Below, one piece after another: positions 1 through 8,364 of a stretch of DNA of 64,000 bases. A program made the position numbers and the translations under genes. The notes under the pieces were generated by a model. The model did not search any database. It saw nothing but the letters and a program-made list of their open reading frames with translations, and was not told the origin of the DNA. Source of the stretch: Nitrososphaerota archaeon (GTDB taxonomy: Archaea; Thermoproteota; Bathyarchaeia; Bathyarchaeales; Bathycorpusculaceae); NCBI GenBank assembly GCA_031274765.1, contig JAISPR010000010.1, forward strand, positions 1-64,000, in the 5' to 3' direction. Position 1 is the stretch's first letter; the number at the start of each line of letters is the position of its first letter.

Positions 1-87
1 GAGGGCGTAGAGGCCATCTTGGTTTTACTAATTCACTATGCCCTGGTTAGCTATGATAAAACGCAAAAAATTCTAAGGATGTTTTGA
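1..87 (+). CDS. C-terminal end of a CDS truncated by the window edge
   Basis: Frame 1 is open from base 1 to TGA at 85-87 (EGVEAILVLLIHYALVSYDKTQKILRMF*); too short for a family call. Confidence 0.4.
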   Translation, partial: EGVEAILVLLIHYALVSYDKTQKILRMF

Positions 88-419
88 TATTTCCATATCT
101 AGGGGAACTATAGTTAATCATGTGGTAGAATTTGCACAAAAGCTGAACCGGTACTAAATGAAATTTCTTTGTAATTACACAAAGTAGAGGTTTTGAATTT
201 TGATGAAACAGGTTAGTGTGAATGTGAAAAAGCATTGGCTACACATGGTATCCAGTGTTCAAGTGATCTATGTTACTGTTCATTCTTAGTGTGGGTGGAG
301 GGGGTTGATGATGTGGGGGTTTGAGGGGGGTTTTTGGGGGTGGTGGTTTGTGATTGTTGGTGGATTTTTTTTAAGTATGGTATTGTTTGCATGTTCTTTA
401 TATGCGTATTTGTTGGGGG

Positions 420-523
420 AGACTGTCTAAAAACTAGATTTTTTGCGTCTTTGGTGTAAACGGACGGAGAAAATCGGTTCGTTTCTTGTTTTTCTGGGAT
501 TTGTGTTAGTTTTTGGACTGTCT
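420..523. repeat. MITE-like family A, copy 1
   Basis: Begins AGACTGTCTAAAAACTAG, ends ...TTAGTTTTTGGACTGTCT (inverted ends); near-identical to 624-726. Confidence 0.85.
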
Positions 524-623
524 GGGGGGAGTTGTAGGTGGTATTGAGAATACGGGGCAGGGGGTTGGTTTTGATGGTTGCGTTTTTGCGTTGGCTTGAG
601 CGGGTGGTGGATCGTCACAGGGG

Positions 624-726
624 AGACTGTCTAAAAACTAGATTTTTTGTGTTTTTGGTGTAAACTGACGGAGAAAATCGGTTCTTTTCTTGTTTTTCTG
701 GGATTTGTGTTAGTTTTTGGACAGTC
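624..726. repeat. MITE-like family A, copy 2
   Basis: Same ~103 bp unit with inverted ends AGACTGTCTAAAAACTAG / TAGTTTTTGGACAGTCT. Confidence 0.85.
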
Positions 727-1064
727 TTAGGGGGTGGGGTGGGGTTGTTGGATTGTACGGTTTTGGGGTTTTGGATGTGTATTTGCGTATTTTGGGGTTG
801 GGTTGGGGGCGAATTTTTTGGTGATTGGGCAGCGTATGTGCTCAGTGGTTAAGTGTTTGTTGGGTGGGTTGTGTTGTATTGGGTGGTTTGTGGTTTAGTG
901 TGGGTTTTTTGGTGTTGTTTGATAATAATTTGGTTGAGCGTGATATTTTGGTTGGTGAGGGTGGTGTAGAAGGTGTTGGGTGGTTTTTGTTTTGTTTTGG
1001 GTGTGTGGATTTTTGGTTGGATTGCTTGTATTGTTGGGGTGGCTATTGTGCTGGGGTGTTTTGT

Positions 1065-1559
1065 TTATGGTGTTATTTTGGGGGTTTTTGTTGGGTTGGT
1101 AACGTCTTTGTTTAGTGGTTCTCCGCACGACTGAATAGTTACAATAATATTAGCCGCCGTACCCTCACTAACCACCCTAAAATTCTCCAACGCATAACAA
1201 ATAGCCGCTACAATCAAAACCACCGCAAACATAGCCAACGCAATAGTCTGCATTAATCCAAACACACGGGTCATTGGTACCCCTAACTGTTGCCCAATAG
1301 TCCCCCCACCACTAGGCGGATCAGCTATCAACGGCAATTCAATAAGGTAAGAATATACGCCGTTGGGACCACCAATTATTATGTCAAACAGTGTAGACAT
1401 GATCGCAGGCGTGGCAAGATAAATAACAAGCATAGTAATAGTGAAAAAAGCTATCAAAATCCCCGCATCAACACCAAGCAACGTCCGCTTAGACTTCAAT
1501 CTACCCATTAATTCCTGAAATTTTTTATAGATACGATCACGCCAGAACGCTAACTTCAA
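1065..1559 (-). pseudogene. Integral membrane protein, probably 3'-truncated
   Basis: Two or more hydrophobic helices (GILIAFFTITMLVIYLATPAI; TIALAMFAVVLIVAAICYALE); the reading frame runs into G/T-rich spacer at about 1130. Confidence 0.5.
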
Positions 1560-1889
1560 CTGCTATCCCATAACAAAATAACCCCCCATTTTTAAAACAA
1601 GAAAAATACAAATTCAATCAAGGTTAGTTAACAAAAACATTTTTAAAAAATCAATATTTTATTTACTTAACCCAAGACATTCAAACTTTTTATTTCCAAA
1701 GAAAAACATCCAAAGTTTTGCATGGTCTCTTTACTCTTTGAATTTTTACTTTTCCATCAACCATGTTTTTTACAACTACATCGTTTTATGAGAACAAAGA
1801 AAACTGTCGACTTTAACCTTTTCATATTTTCCCACCACACTCAAAAAGCTACAACTAAAATTAGAACAAAACTTTTTTACAACACCAAA

Positions 1890-2369
1890 TCAGTTAGAAG
1901 TAACATTTATCGCTATGTCAATCTCTTGTGTTTGAACGTTCTCTCCCCAAAAAGTAAACTTTGCATAATAGCTTCCTGGCTTAACGGTATCTTCTGCGCT
2001 TATATTTAAGCCATAATGACCTGCATCACCGGGAAGGATAAGTCCAAATGCAAGTTCCCTTGTCTGAGTTTGTAACGAATTTTCAATGAACCCCTCTGGG
2101 AGATCAAGTTGACCATAAACCCCTTTTGCTATTGGCCTAAACCCCGCAATATTTCTTAATGAGATGGTAAATTGTGTGCTTTCTCCTTGTTGCAAGCTTA
2201 CGGGTTGCTGTGTATCTATGGTGGCAGAGTTAATTTCTGCTTGAAGAGTTGCTGGAGCAAAATAAAGAAACCAAACAAGCATAACACTTATAGCTGCTAT
2301 CACTATAAATGAACTGATTAGTATTTTTTGCTTCATCTTTAACCACCCGTGTTGCAAATATATTCGCAC
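1890..2369 (-). CDS. Membrane-anchored extracytoplasmic beta-rich protein
   Basis: N-terminal TM (ILISSFIVIAAISVMLVWFLYFA) followed by a beta-rich domain (PGSYYAKFTFWGENVQTQEIDIAINV); start may be the internal Met at MKQKIL. Confidence 0.6.
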   Translation of the reverse strand: MRIYLQHGWLKMKQKILISSFIVIAAISVMLVWFLYFAPATLQAEINSATIDTQQPVSLQQGESTQFTISLRNIAGFRPIAKGVYGQLDLPEGFIENSLQTQTRELAFGLILPGDAGHYGLNISAEDTVKPGSYYAKFTFWGENVQTQEIDIAINVTSN

Positions 2370-2664
2370 TTACATAGTCTAATGTTTGTAATGCAGATTT
2401 AATGCTAATATAGTTCAGTTAGCCCTCTTATTTTATTGTTTTGCTCGTATCATGTATAGTATAAAGCTGACAATTATAGCAACTACTATAATTGCCCCAA
2501 GATACACGGTTGCTTGATTGATGGGGATTTCCCATTTAGGCGCAGAGTAGGATTGAACAGAAACAAACTATGTATGTGGTTTTAGGAAAAGATGCAAAAA
2601 CAGTTGGATAATTTGTTTTGGTTAACGAATTTATATAATCGGGACAATGCCCTTTTTAAGCTAA

Positions 2665-2691
2665 GCCGCTGCCCTTCTAAAGGGCCGCGGC
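2665..2691. other. Strong GC-rich hairpin
   Basis: GCCGC-t-GCCCTT-cta-AAGGGC-c-GCGGC; 11 bp of stem with one opposed mismatch. Confidence 0.7.
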
Positions 2692-3010
2692 CATCAAAAT
2701 CCACATCAAAGCCATCCTATAGCAACTTGATTTTACATTAATAGTCAATATATTTCGATTGTACGACCCATTAAAGAACATTAACCAATGTGAAAACAAC
2801 AAACAATAAAACAAAAAAAACACCATCTCAACAATACAACACAAAGAAAAACACCACCAACAACCACAGAACACAACATAAACATAAACACAATGACAAA
2901 ACATCCCAAAACCAAACCACACAAAAACCCCAAAAAACCACCAAACCACCACATACAACAACAAATAAAAGCACACCACCTACAGCATTAAACCCCTATT
3001 CTAACTTTTT

Positions 3011-3070
3011 ACTTACACCCGACAATTTGACCTAAAACAACCAAAAACCAAATCATACTAAAAAACATCC
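3011..3070. repeat. Partial, mutated copy of MITE-like family B inside the IS630-like element
   Basis: ACTTACACCCGACAATTTGACCTAAAACAACCAAAAACCAAATCATACT aligns to the end of the 50626-50786 copy. Confidence 0.65.
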
Positions 3071-3143
3071 AAAACAAGAAAAGAACCGATTTTCTCCGCC
3101 CGTTTACACCAAAAACACAAAAAATCTAGTTTTTAGACAGTCT
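3071..3143. repeat. Partial inverted copy of MITE-like family A, fused to a partial B copy
   Basis: AAAACAAGAAAAGAACCGATTTTCTCCGCCCGTTTACACCAAAAACACAAAAAATCTAGTTTTTAGACAGTCT is the reverse complement of most of family A. Confidence 0.8.
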
Positions 3144-3148
3144 CCCCC

Positions 3149-3245
3149 AAACTACCCAAAAACTAACAAAAATCCCAGAAAAACCAGAAAAACCAATTCC
3201 CCACCCATTACCACCAAAACACAAAAAATCTATTTTTTAAACAAC
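3149..3245. repeat. Degenerate inverted copy of MITE-like family A
   Basis: AAACTACCCAAAAACTAACAAAAATCCCAGAAAAACCAG...ACACAAAAAATCTATTTTTTAAACAACC. Confidence 0.65.
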
Positions 3246-3410
3246 CACCCACCCCAAAAACAAAAAAAAACAAAACCAAAACACACCAACCCAAACATAC
3301 CCCTACAGAACCATAACAACATGAAATCACATTAACCCATAACCATCATGCTTAAACCAACCACAAATATCCCCAAACGTAACCGCCCCAAGCGCCACCC
3401 CAAGCGCCAC

Positions 3411-3800
3411 CTACAACTCCCCCAAAGACCACACCTTAAGCTTACGCAAAAGCGCCTTCAACTTCGACCACAACAACAAAAGAGGATTCAAATCCGACAA
3501 ATAAACAGGCAAAAACCAAACAAACGCCCCACACTCAAAAATAGGATCCAAAACCCCCGCCACCTTATGCGAAGACAAACTATCCAACAACACCACATCC
3601 CCCACCCTCAACGCAGGAGCCAAAACATACTTCACCCAAAGACCAAAAATATCCCCATTCAAAGCCCCCTCAAACGACACTGATGCCTCCACCCCTGACA
3701 ACCGCACGGCTGAGAGAACAGTGATGCGCTCAAAGCGTGCATCAGGCACATAATCCTCCACCCGAGCATTTTTTTCTCCCCACCCATAGAGGCGCGTCAT
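3411..3800 (-). pseudogene. IS630-family transposase, DDE domain fragment
   Basis: GDVVLLDSLSSHKV...FVWFLPVYLSDLNPLLLLWSKLKALLRKLK matches the IS630 DNxxxHK...FLPPYSPDLNPIE pattern with substitutions. Confidence 0.8.
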
Positions 3801-3847
3801 AGCGGTATTGACCCCGCACTCATCGATGAAAACAAGTTGTTCTATTT

Positions 3848-4258
3848 CTAGGGTTTTTTGTATTTCGCGTCATTTGGCGCGTTCTTTGATGACATCGGGT
3901 CGTTTTTGGTCGTTTGCATGGTGAGTCTTTTTTTAAAAGTTAAATCCATTTTTTTAAGATGCCGTGAAAGGCCACTTTCAGTTAAATCTAGGGCTAATTC
4001 ATCTATTAGTTCTAGGAGGGTTATGTCTGGGGTTTGGTGTATTTTGGTTTTTATGTCTTCTTCTTGTTTTTGGGTGAGGGTGTTTTTTCTGCCTTTGTAG
4101 GGTGTGGGTAGGTAGGTTCGGGTTGTTTTGAATTTGTGCCATATTTTATCGATTGTGCTTATGCTTACGTTGAGCCGTTGGGCTATTGTGTGGCGTTTTT
4201 CTTTGCGTTGCATTGCTGAGATGATGTTTTCTCTTGTTTTGTTGTCTGTTGCTCTCAA
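3848..4258 (-). pseudogene. IS630-family transposase, N-terminal HTH fragment
   Basis: HTIAQRLNVSISTIDKIWHKFKTTRTYLPTPYKGRKNTLTQKQEEDIKTKI is IS630-type HTH; out of frame with 3411-3800. Confidence 0.8.
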
Positions 4259-4337
4259 CTATTTAGCCTCTTTAAATAAAGTGTGCAATCGCAATATATA
4301 AACTATTAATGTAAAATCAAGTTGCTATAATAGTAAA

Positions 4338-4450
4338 CCAAAAATGGGAACACTTCAAAACCACAACCCCCAATCTCTCAGAATACAAAATCAACAAAAT
4401 CGAAAAAATGCTCCACTGCAGAGACCCCAAACAGGGTTTCCTAACCTATT
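4338..4450 (+). pseudogene. Fragment resembling a zinc-binding transposase N-terminus (IS91-like?)
   Basis: Short frame PKWEHFKTTTPNLSEYKINKIEKMLHCRDPKQGFLTY*, abutting the IS630-like right end. Confidence 0.3.
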
Positions 4451-4501
4451 GATTAGGCAGTTTGGGTGGTGATGTCTGTATTAATAAGATAATCCCAAAA
4501 T

Positions 4502-4617
4502 CAGACTGCGCAAAAAGTCAAAACAACATCACTAAACACTACCGACAGCGTATAGCCCTCACCTATTGCTGTATGTAGTGGCTTTGATGAATTTTATTGG
4601 AGTTTTTGCACAGTCTG
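4502..4617. repeat. MITE-like family E, copy 1
   Basis: CAGACTGCGCAAAAA ... TTTTTGCACAGTCTG inverted ends, 116 bp. Confidence 0.8.
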
Positions 4618-4746
4618 AAATACGAAATAATTTCCGAAAAAGACACGAATTTCGAGAATTTAGGAAAATAACTATTAAAAGATGAAAATGGGGGATTAGA
4701 CGATGTGGTTTGTGGTGTGATTGTTTTAGTTTGGGCGATTTGGTTT

Positions 4747-5943
4747 TTATTCTCCCTGTTCTTCGGTGGGTAGCCCAAATCTGTATAGGTAGTCTCTTGC
4801 AAAGCGGGGGTTGTATGCTAAGAGTTCTTTGCTTCGTAGTAAACGTCGTTCGAGGCGGTCAAGGGCAACTTTAAATGTGGGTTCTACGCCCCAGCCTTCG
4901 CTGGCTGCAAAAAAGCTGCCTTTTGTTGTTCGGAACTGGAGTCGGCAGTGAACCATCGGGGTGCCGCGCATGTTGGTGCCTCGGTGGGTTTTCATATATA
5001 CAAATAGTGAACCTTGTTGGAACGCTTCTTGGAAGTGGTGGGCAAACGAGTCGAATTCCATCATCATAAATTCTTGTTGTTCAGGATTGATTTCTATGTC
5101 TTTGATGCTAAATTGGATGGTTAGACGGCGTTCGATTATTTCCATTTGGCTAATGGGTTCTAAGAAATCAAGTTTGGTGATGACCCCTACTAAATGTTCT
5201 CCATCGACTACGCAAAGACATGATATGTCATGATAGTGCATTAGTGCTTCGCAGTTGTGGAGTGATTTTTTGGGGTCAACAGTGATGACGGGTTTGCTCA
5301 TGATGCCTTTGGCTGCAATGCCCAGGGTGTCTATGCGATCGCCTGCGAAATCGTTGCTTCCCATGCGTTTGGGTGGGAAGTAGAGGTTTTCAAAAATATC
5401 TTGGATGCTAATCATTCCTGCAAGTTTGCCTCGTTCCATGATGGGCACATGAGACATGCCAAATTCTCGCATCAATCCCAAGACTGCGCCTACACTACGG
5501 TTCACTTCAACGGTATGTGGTGCCCGGGTCATAACTGAGTCTACAGGAGCATTTCCCCAAGGAGCTTCAGCGACTGCGTGAATCACGGCTTCATCGGTGA
5601 CAAAGCCGACGAGGTTATCTTTGTCAAACACTGGTAGCTGGCGTACTCCACTACCAATCATCAATTTTGCCACTCGACTCAGCGTTTCATCTAAGCCAAC
5701 GGTGGGTGCGGAGGTCATTAAATTCTTAACTTTATGTCTGCTCAAATCTAGGCGGCTTCGTAGAACTGAGCGTCGACTCACCATTCCCATATAATTTTTT
5801 TGGTCATCTAAAACTGCCAATACGGGGGGCATATCTTTTTTGAACCCCTCTAGACATTTTGATGCAGTATCATTCTCTAAGACGGCGTTAAATTGTTTTG
5901 AATAAATATCTTTAACCCTATTAGGTAATGCCATGAGAATCAC
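4747..5943 (-). CDS. Protein with four CBS motifs and a C-terminal HPF/RaiA-like domain
   Basis: Repeated CBS patterns (MTSAPTVGLDETLSRVAKLMIGSGVRQLPVFD; MTRAPHTVEVNRSVGAVLGLMREFGMSHVPIME; MSKPVITVDPKKSLHNCEALMHYHDISCLCVVD); C-terminal RLTIQFSIKDIEINPEQQEF...GWGVEPTFKVALDRLERRLLRSK. Confidence 0.85.
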   Translation of the reverse strand: MILMALPNRVKDIYSKQFNAVLENDTASKCLEGFKKDMPPVLAVLDDQKNYMGMVSRRSVLRSRLDLSRHKVKNLMTSAPTVGLDETLSRVAKLMIGSGVRQLPVFDKDNLVGFVTDEAVIHAVAEAPWGNAPVDSVMTRAPHTVEVNRSVGAVLGLMREFGMSHVPIMERGKLAGMISIQDIFENLYFPPKRMGSNDFAGDRIDTLGIAAKGIMSKPVITVDPKKSLHNCEALMHYHDISCLCVVDGEHLVGVITKLDFLEPISQMEIIERRLTIQFSIKDIEINPEQQEFMMMEFDSFAHHFQEAFQQGSLFVYMKTHRGTNMRGTPMVHCRLQFRTTKGSFFAASEGWGVEPTFKVALDRLERRLLRSKELLAYNPRFARDYLYRFGLPTEEQGE

Positions 5944-6321
5944 TGCAAAAATTAAGGCATAAGTTGAATTTAAATGTTGTAACCTGTTGTGCGGCAGATC
6001 AAGCGGTAAATACCTTAAATATCTGCCTATGTGTTGTTAATAATGCAAAAAACTATGGATTAAGCATTCAGTAATTCAAGCCATGTGTGTTCTATTAAAA
6101 AGTCGAGTGTGTTCTATGTCAAACAACATTTTAAACCAATAAAAAATTTGACAAAATACAGAAAAATCACAAGAATTCTAAATAAAACTAGAACAATAAA
6201 TCCTTATACTTTAAATAAAGCTCTGAATTCAACTTATAGTTGAGGCTTAAGCCTCACGCTTGTTTTTGTTAGCTTAACCAAGTTTTCGATCCACTTCTAA
6301 CATGAAGGGAATTATTTACCT

Positions 6322-6702
6322 ATGGCTCTAAAACAAAAAGAACTCGTTGACGAGTTAAAAATTGAATGGAAACGCCTTTGGAAAGAGCGGGTTGACGATA
6401 AAATCCGTGCCGAAGGGGTAGCTATTGATGATTATAGCTCTCTTTTCATTGATAAAGGCACTATAATTCATGCAACCCGCGATTTCAAAGCGCTCAATTT
6501 TAAAGATATTCTCAAACAACATGAAATCTCTGACCCTGAGCGCTATATCCCCCCTGATCCACATGTGGGTGGCTGGAACAAATTTGTCAAAGAGAACATA
6601 ACAAAGCCTCAGAATAAAAAAGTTGAAGTACACTACAGTAATCCGATTCCCATTGTAAAGCCGTCTCAGAAGAAGCATGGCCGCGGGTGGCTACATATTT
6701 GA
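6322..6702 (+). CDS. Hypothetical protein, 126 aa
   Basis: Complete ATG ORF with coding-like composition; no family recognised. Confidence 0.65.
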   Translation: MALKQKELVDELKIEWKRLWKERVDDKIRAEGVAIDDYSSLFIDKGTIIHATRDFKALNFKDILKQHEISDPERYIPPDPHVGGWNKFVKENITKPQNKKVEVHYSNPIPIVKPSQKKHGRGWLHI

Positions 6703-6720
6703 GGTTTAGGAAAAATTGGG

Positions 6721-7137
6721 GTGATTTGTTTGGTTAATTATCGGGATAGGGTAGATATAATTGCTGATATCTTAAATGTGGTCAGTCATGAAGCTAAAAA
6801 AACCCAAATAATGTATCAAGCTAATCTAAGTTACAAAATTTTACAACGCTATTTAAATGAGCTTATTGAAGCCTCTCTTATTAAATTTGAAACTGACCAA
6901 CAGCTTTATCAGCTAACCAATAAAGGTCAAAACTATCTGGATGCCTACAAAGAATATGCTCGCTATAGCAAAAGTATGGAGAAACGACTCAACGAATTCA
7001 CCACAAAACGAAAAATTCTCGAAGAAATCTGTCCCTCTAAGAACTATTTTTCCAATCCATTACAAAATAATACCTCCCACCCAAAAACATCCATAAACCC
7101 CAAACGGAGAATACCCTTTGAGTTTCCAACACAATAA
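6721..7137 (+). CDS. Winged-helix HTH protein (PF14947-like)
   Basis: RDRVDIIADILNVVSHEAKKTQIMYQANLSYKILQRYLNELIEASLIKFE...YQLTNKGQNYL is the archaeal wHTH pattern; GTG start. Confidence 0.75.
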   Translation: MICLVNYRDRVDIIADILNVVSHEAKKTQIMYQANLSYKILQRYLNELIEASLIKFETDQQLYQLTNKGQNYLDAYKEYARYSKSMEKRLNEFTTKRKILEEICPSKNYFSNPLQNNTSHPKTSINPKRRIPFEFPTQ

Positions 7138-7699
7138 ACTCCTCCTCTTACTCATAGTCGCCATCATTGGCTTATTTGTTGCATCTCCATTTTTGCATCA
7201 ACTCACAGTTGCACCCCAAAGTGAGTACTTTACCGAGATGGCCCTCCTGGATTCAAATCATACAACCACCCTGTATCCCTCAAACATCACCTCAGACAAA
7301 CACTATCCCCTATACATAGAACTCACCAACCACATAGGACACACCGCCGACTACACAGTTGAGGTAAAATTTCGCGATATCAACCAATCCGGACCCAACA
7401 GTTTCAATCACACAAGCAGCACACTCCCCCCACTTGAGAACTATAAACTATCTGCTGACAATAACCAAACCGTCAAATTACCCCTGGATATATCGTTTCA
7501 ATTCAACACCAAAGGATACGTGAATTCCCTAACAATCAATGGTAAAACACACAACATCAGTCGACAATTAACTTTCAATACCCAAAGAAATAACTATTAT
7601 GGCAATTTATTTTTTGAACTATGGATTTATAATCAAACAACCAACACCTTACAATACCATGAACGGTATCTGAGTTTATGGCTTAGATTAAATACTTAA
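7118..7699 (+). CDS. DUF1616-like membrane-anchored extracytoplasmic protein
   Basis: N-terminal TM then TEMALLDSNHTTTLYPSNITSDKHYPLYIELTNHIGHTADYTVEVKFRD; TTG start, overlaps the previous gene. Confidence 0.65.
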   Translation: MSFQHNKLLLLLIVAIIGLFVASPFLHQLTVAPQSEYFTEMALLDSNHTTTLYPSNITSDKHYPLYIELTNHIGHTADYTVEVKFRDINQSGPNSFNHTSSTLPPLENYKLSADNNQTVKLPLDISFQFNTKGYVNSLTINGKTHNISRQLTFNTQRNNYYGNLFFELWIYNQTTNTLQYHERYLSLWLRLNT

Positions 7700-7720
7700 A
7701 TTTGTTATGGAGGTTTCATT

Positions 7721-8350
7721 TTGGTTCTTCGTTCAAACACGATTTTAGCTGTGGGAGCACATCCCGATGATATTGAATTAGGCTGCGGCGGAACCATCCG
7801 AGCTGCAACTATGTTGGGTAAAAAAGTCATAGCCGTTTTTATGTCAAAGGGTGAACACAGTGGCGACCCCGAAGTTAGACCCAAAGAAAGCATCGAAGCC
7901 CTAGCGATGCTTGGGGTCACTGAAGTTTACTTTGGAGATTTTCCAGATACTGAAATTCCCTGTTCACGCCAAGCCATTGATTTCTTAGAAGCCTTCTATG
8001 TAGCCAATAAACCCGAAACCATACTCACCCACACCGTAAATGATATCCACCAAGACCATCGTCAAGTTGGTTGGATATCTATGTCTGCATTTAGAAATGC
8101 CCCCCAAATTTTAGCGTTTGAAACCCCCCGAGTTACCCATAATTTTTCACCCGCCTATTTTGTGGATATAACCACGGGTGTAAATGATAAATGGACTGCA
8201 CTTAAATGTCATTTTTCACAAAAAACCAAACGGTACATCACCTATGAGTCTATGGTTAACTTGGCATCGTTTAGGGGGAGTCAAGTTAGTCTTCCGGCAG
8301 CCGAAGCTTTTGAGGTCGTACGTTATATTGAGCGTTCATATGCTCCTTAG
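7721..8350 (+). CDS. PIG-L/LmbE family deacetylase
   Basis: AVGAHPDDIELGCGGTI, HTVNDIHQDHRQV motifs; GGAGG upstream of a TTG start. Confidence 0.92.
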   Translation: MVLRSNTILAVGAHPDDIELGCGGTIRAATMLGKKVIAVFMSKGEHSGDPEVRPKESIEALAMLGVTEVYFGDFPDTEIPCSRQAIDFLEAFYVANKPETILTHTVNDIHQDHRQVGWISMSAFRNAPQILAFETPRVTHNFSPAYFVDITTGVNDKWTALKCHFSQKTKRYITYESMVNLASFRGSQVSLPAAEAFEVVRYIERSYAP

Positions 8351-8364
8351 ACGGGGCGATATTT

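Larger units (their letters stand above)
2718..4329 (-). mobile_element. IS630-like insertion sequence with perfect 28-bp TIRs, internally decayed
   Basis: TATAGCAACTTGATTTTACATTAATAGT at 2718-2745 and its exact reverse complement at 4302-4329; TA at both outer ends; IS630-type transposase pieces inside. Confidence 0.88.

Noticed and set aside
825-1128. ORFs 825-1115 (+) and 895-1128 (-)
   Set aside because: G/T-rich spacer produces long open frames on both strands with no domain-like pattern
2790-3035. Low-complexity A/C-rich ORFs (2790-3035, 3348-3683) and the opposite-strand ORF 2677-2979
   Set aside because: Open only because of extreme composition (N/T/K/Q or V/F/W/C-rich translations); they lie inside the IS630-like element
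3011-3245. Diversity-generating retroelement as the cause of the mutation bias
   Set aside because: No reverse transcriptase or template/variable repeat pair seen, and the changes are transitions of two types, not adenine-specific changes to any base
3381-3412. Tandem CCCCAAGCGCCAC repeat
   Set aside because: Only two units in low-complexity transposon sequence
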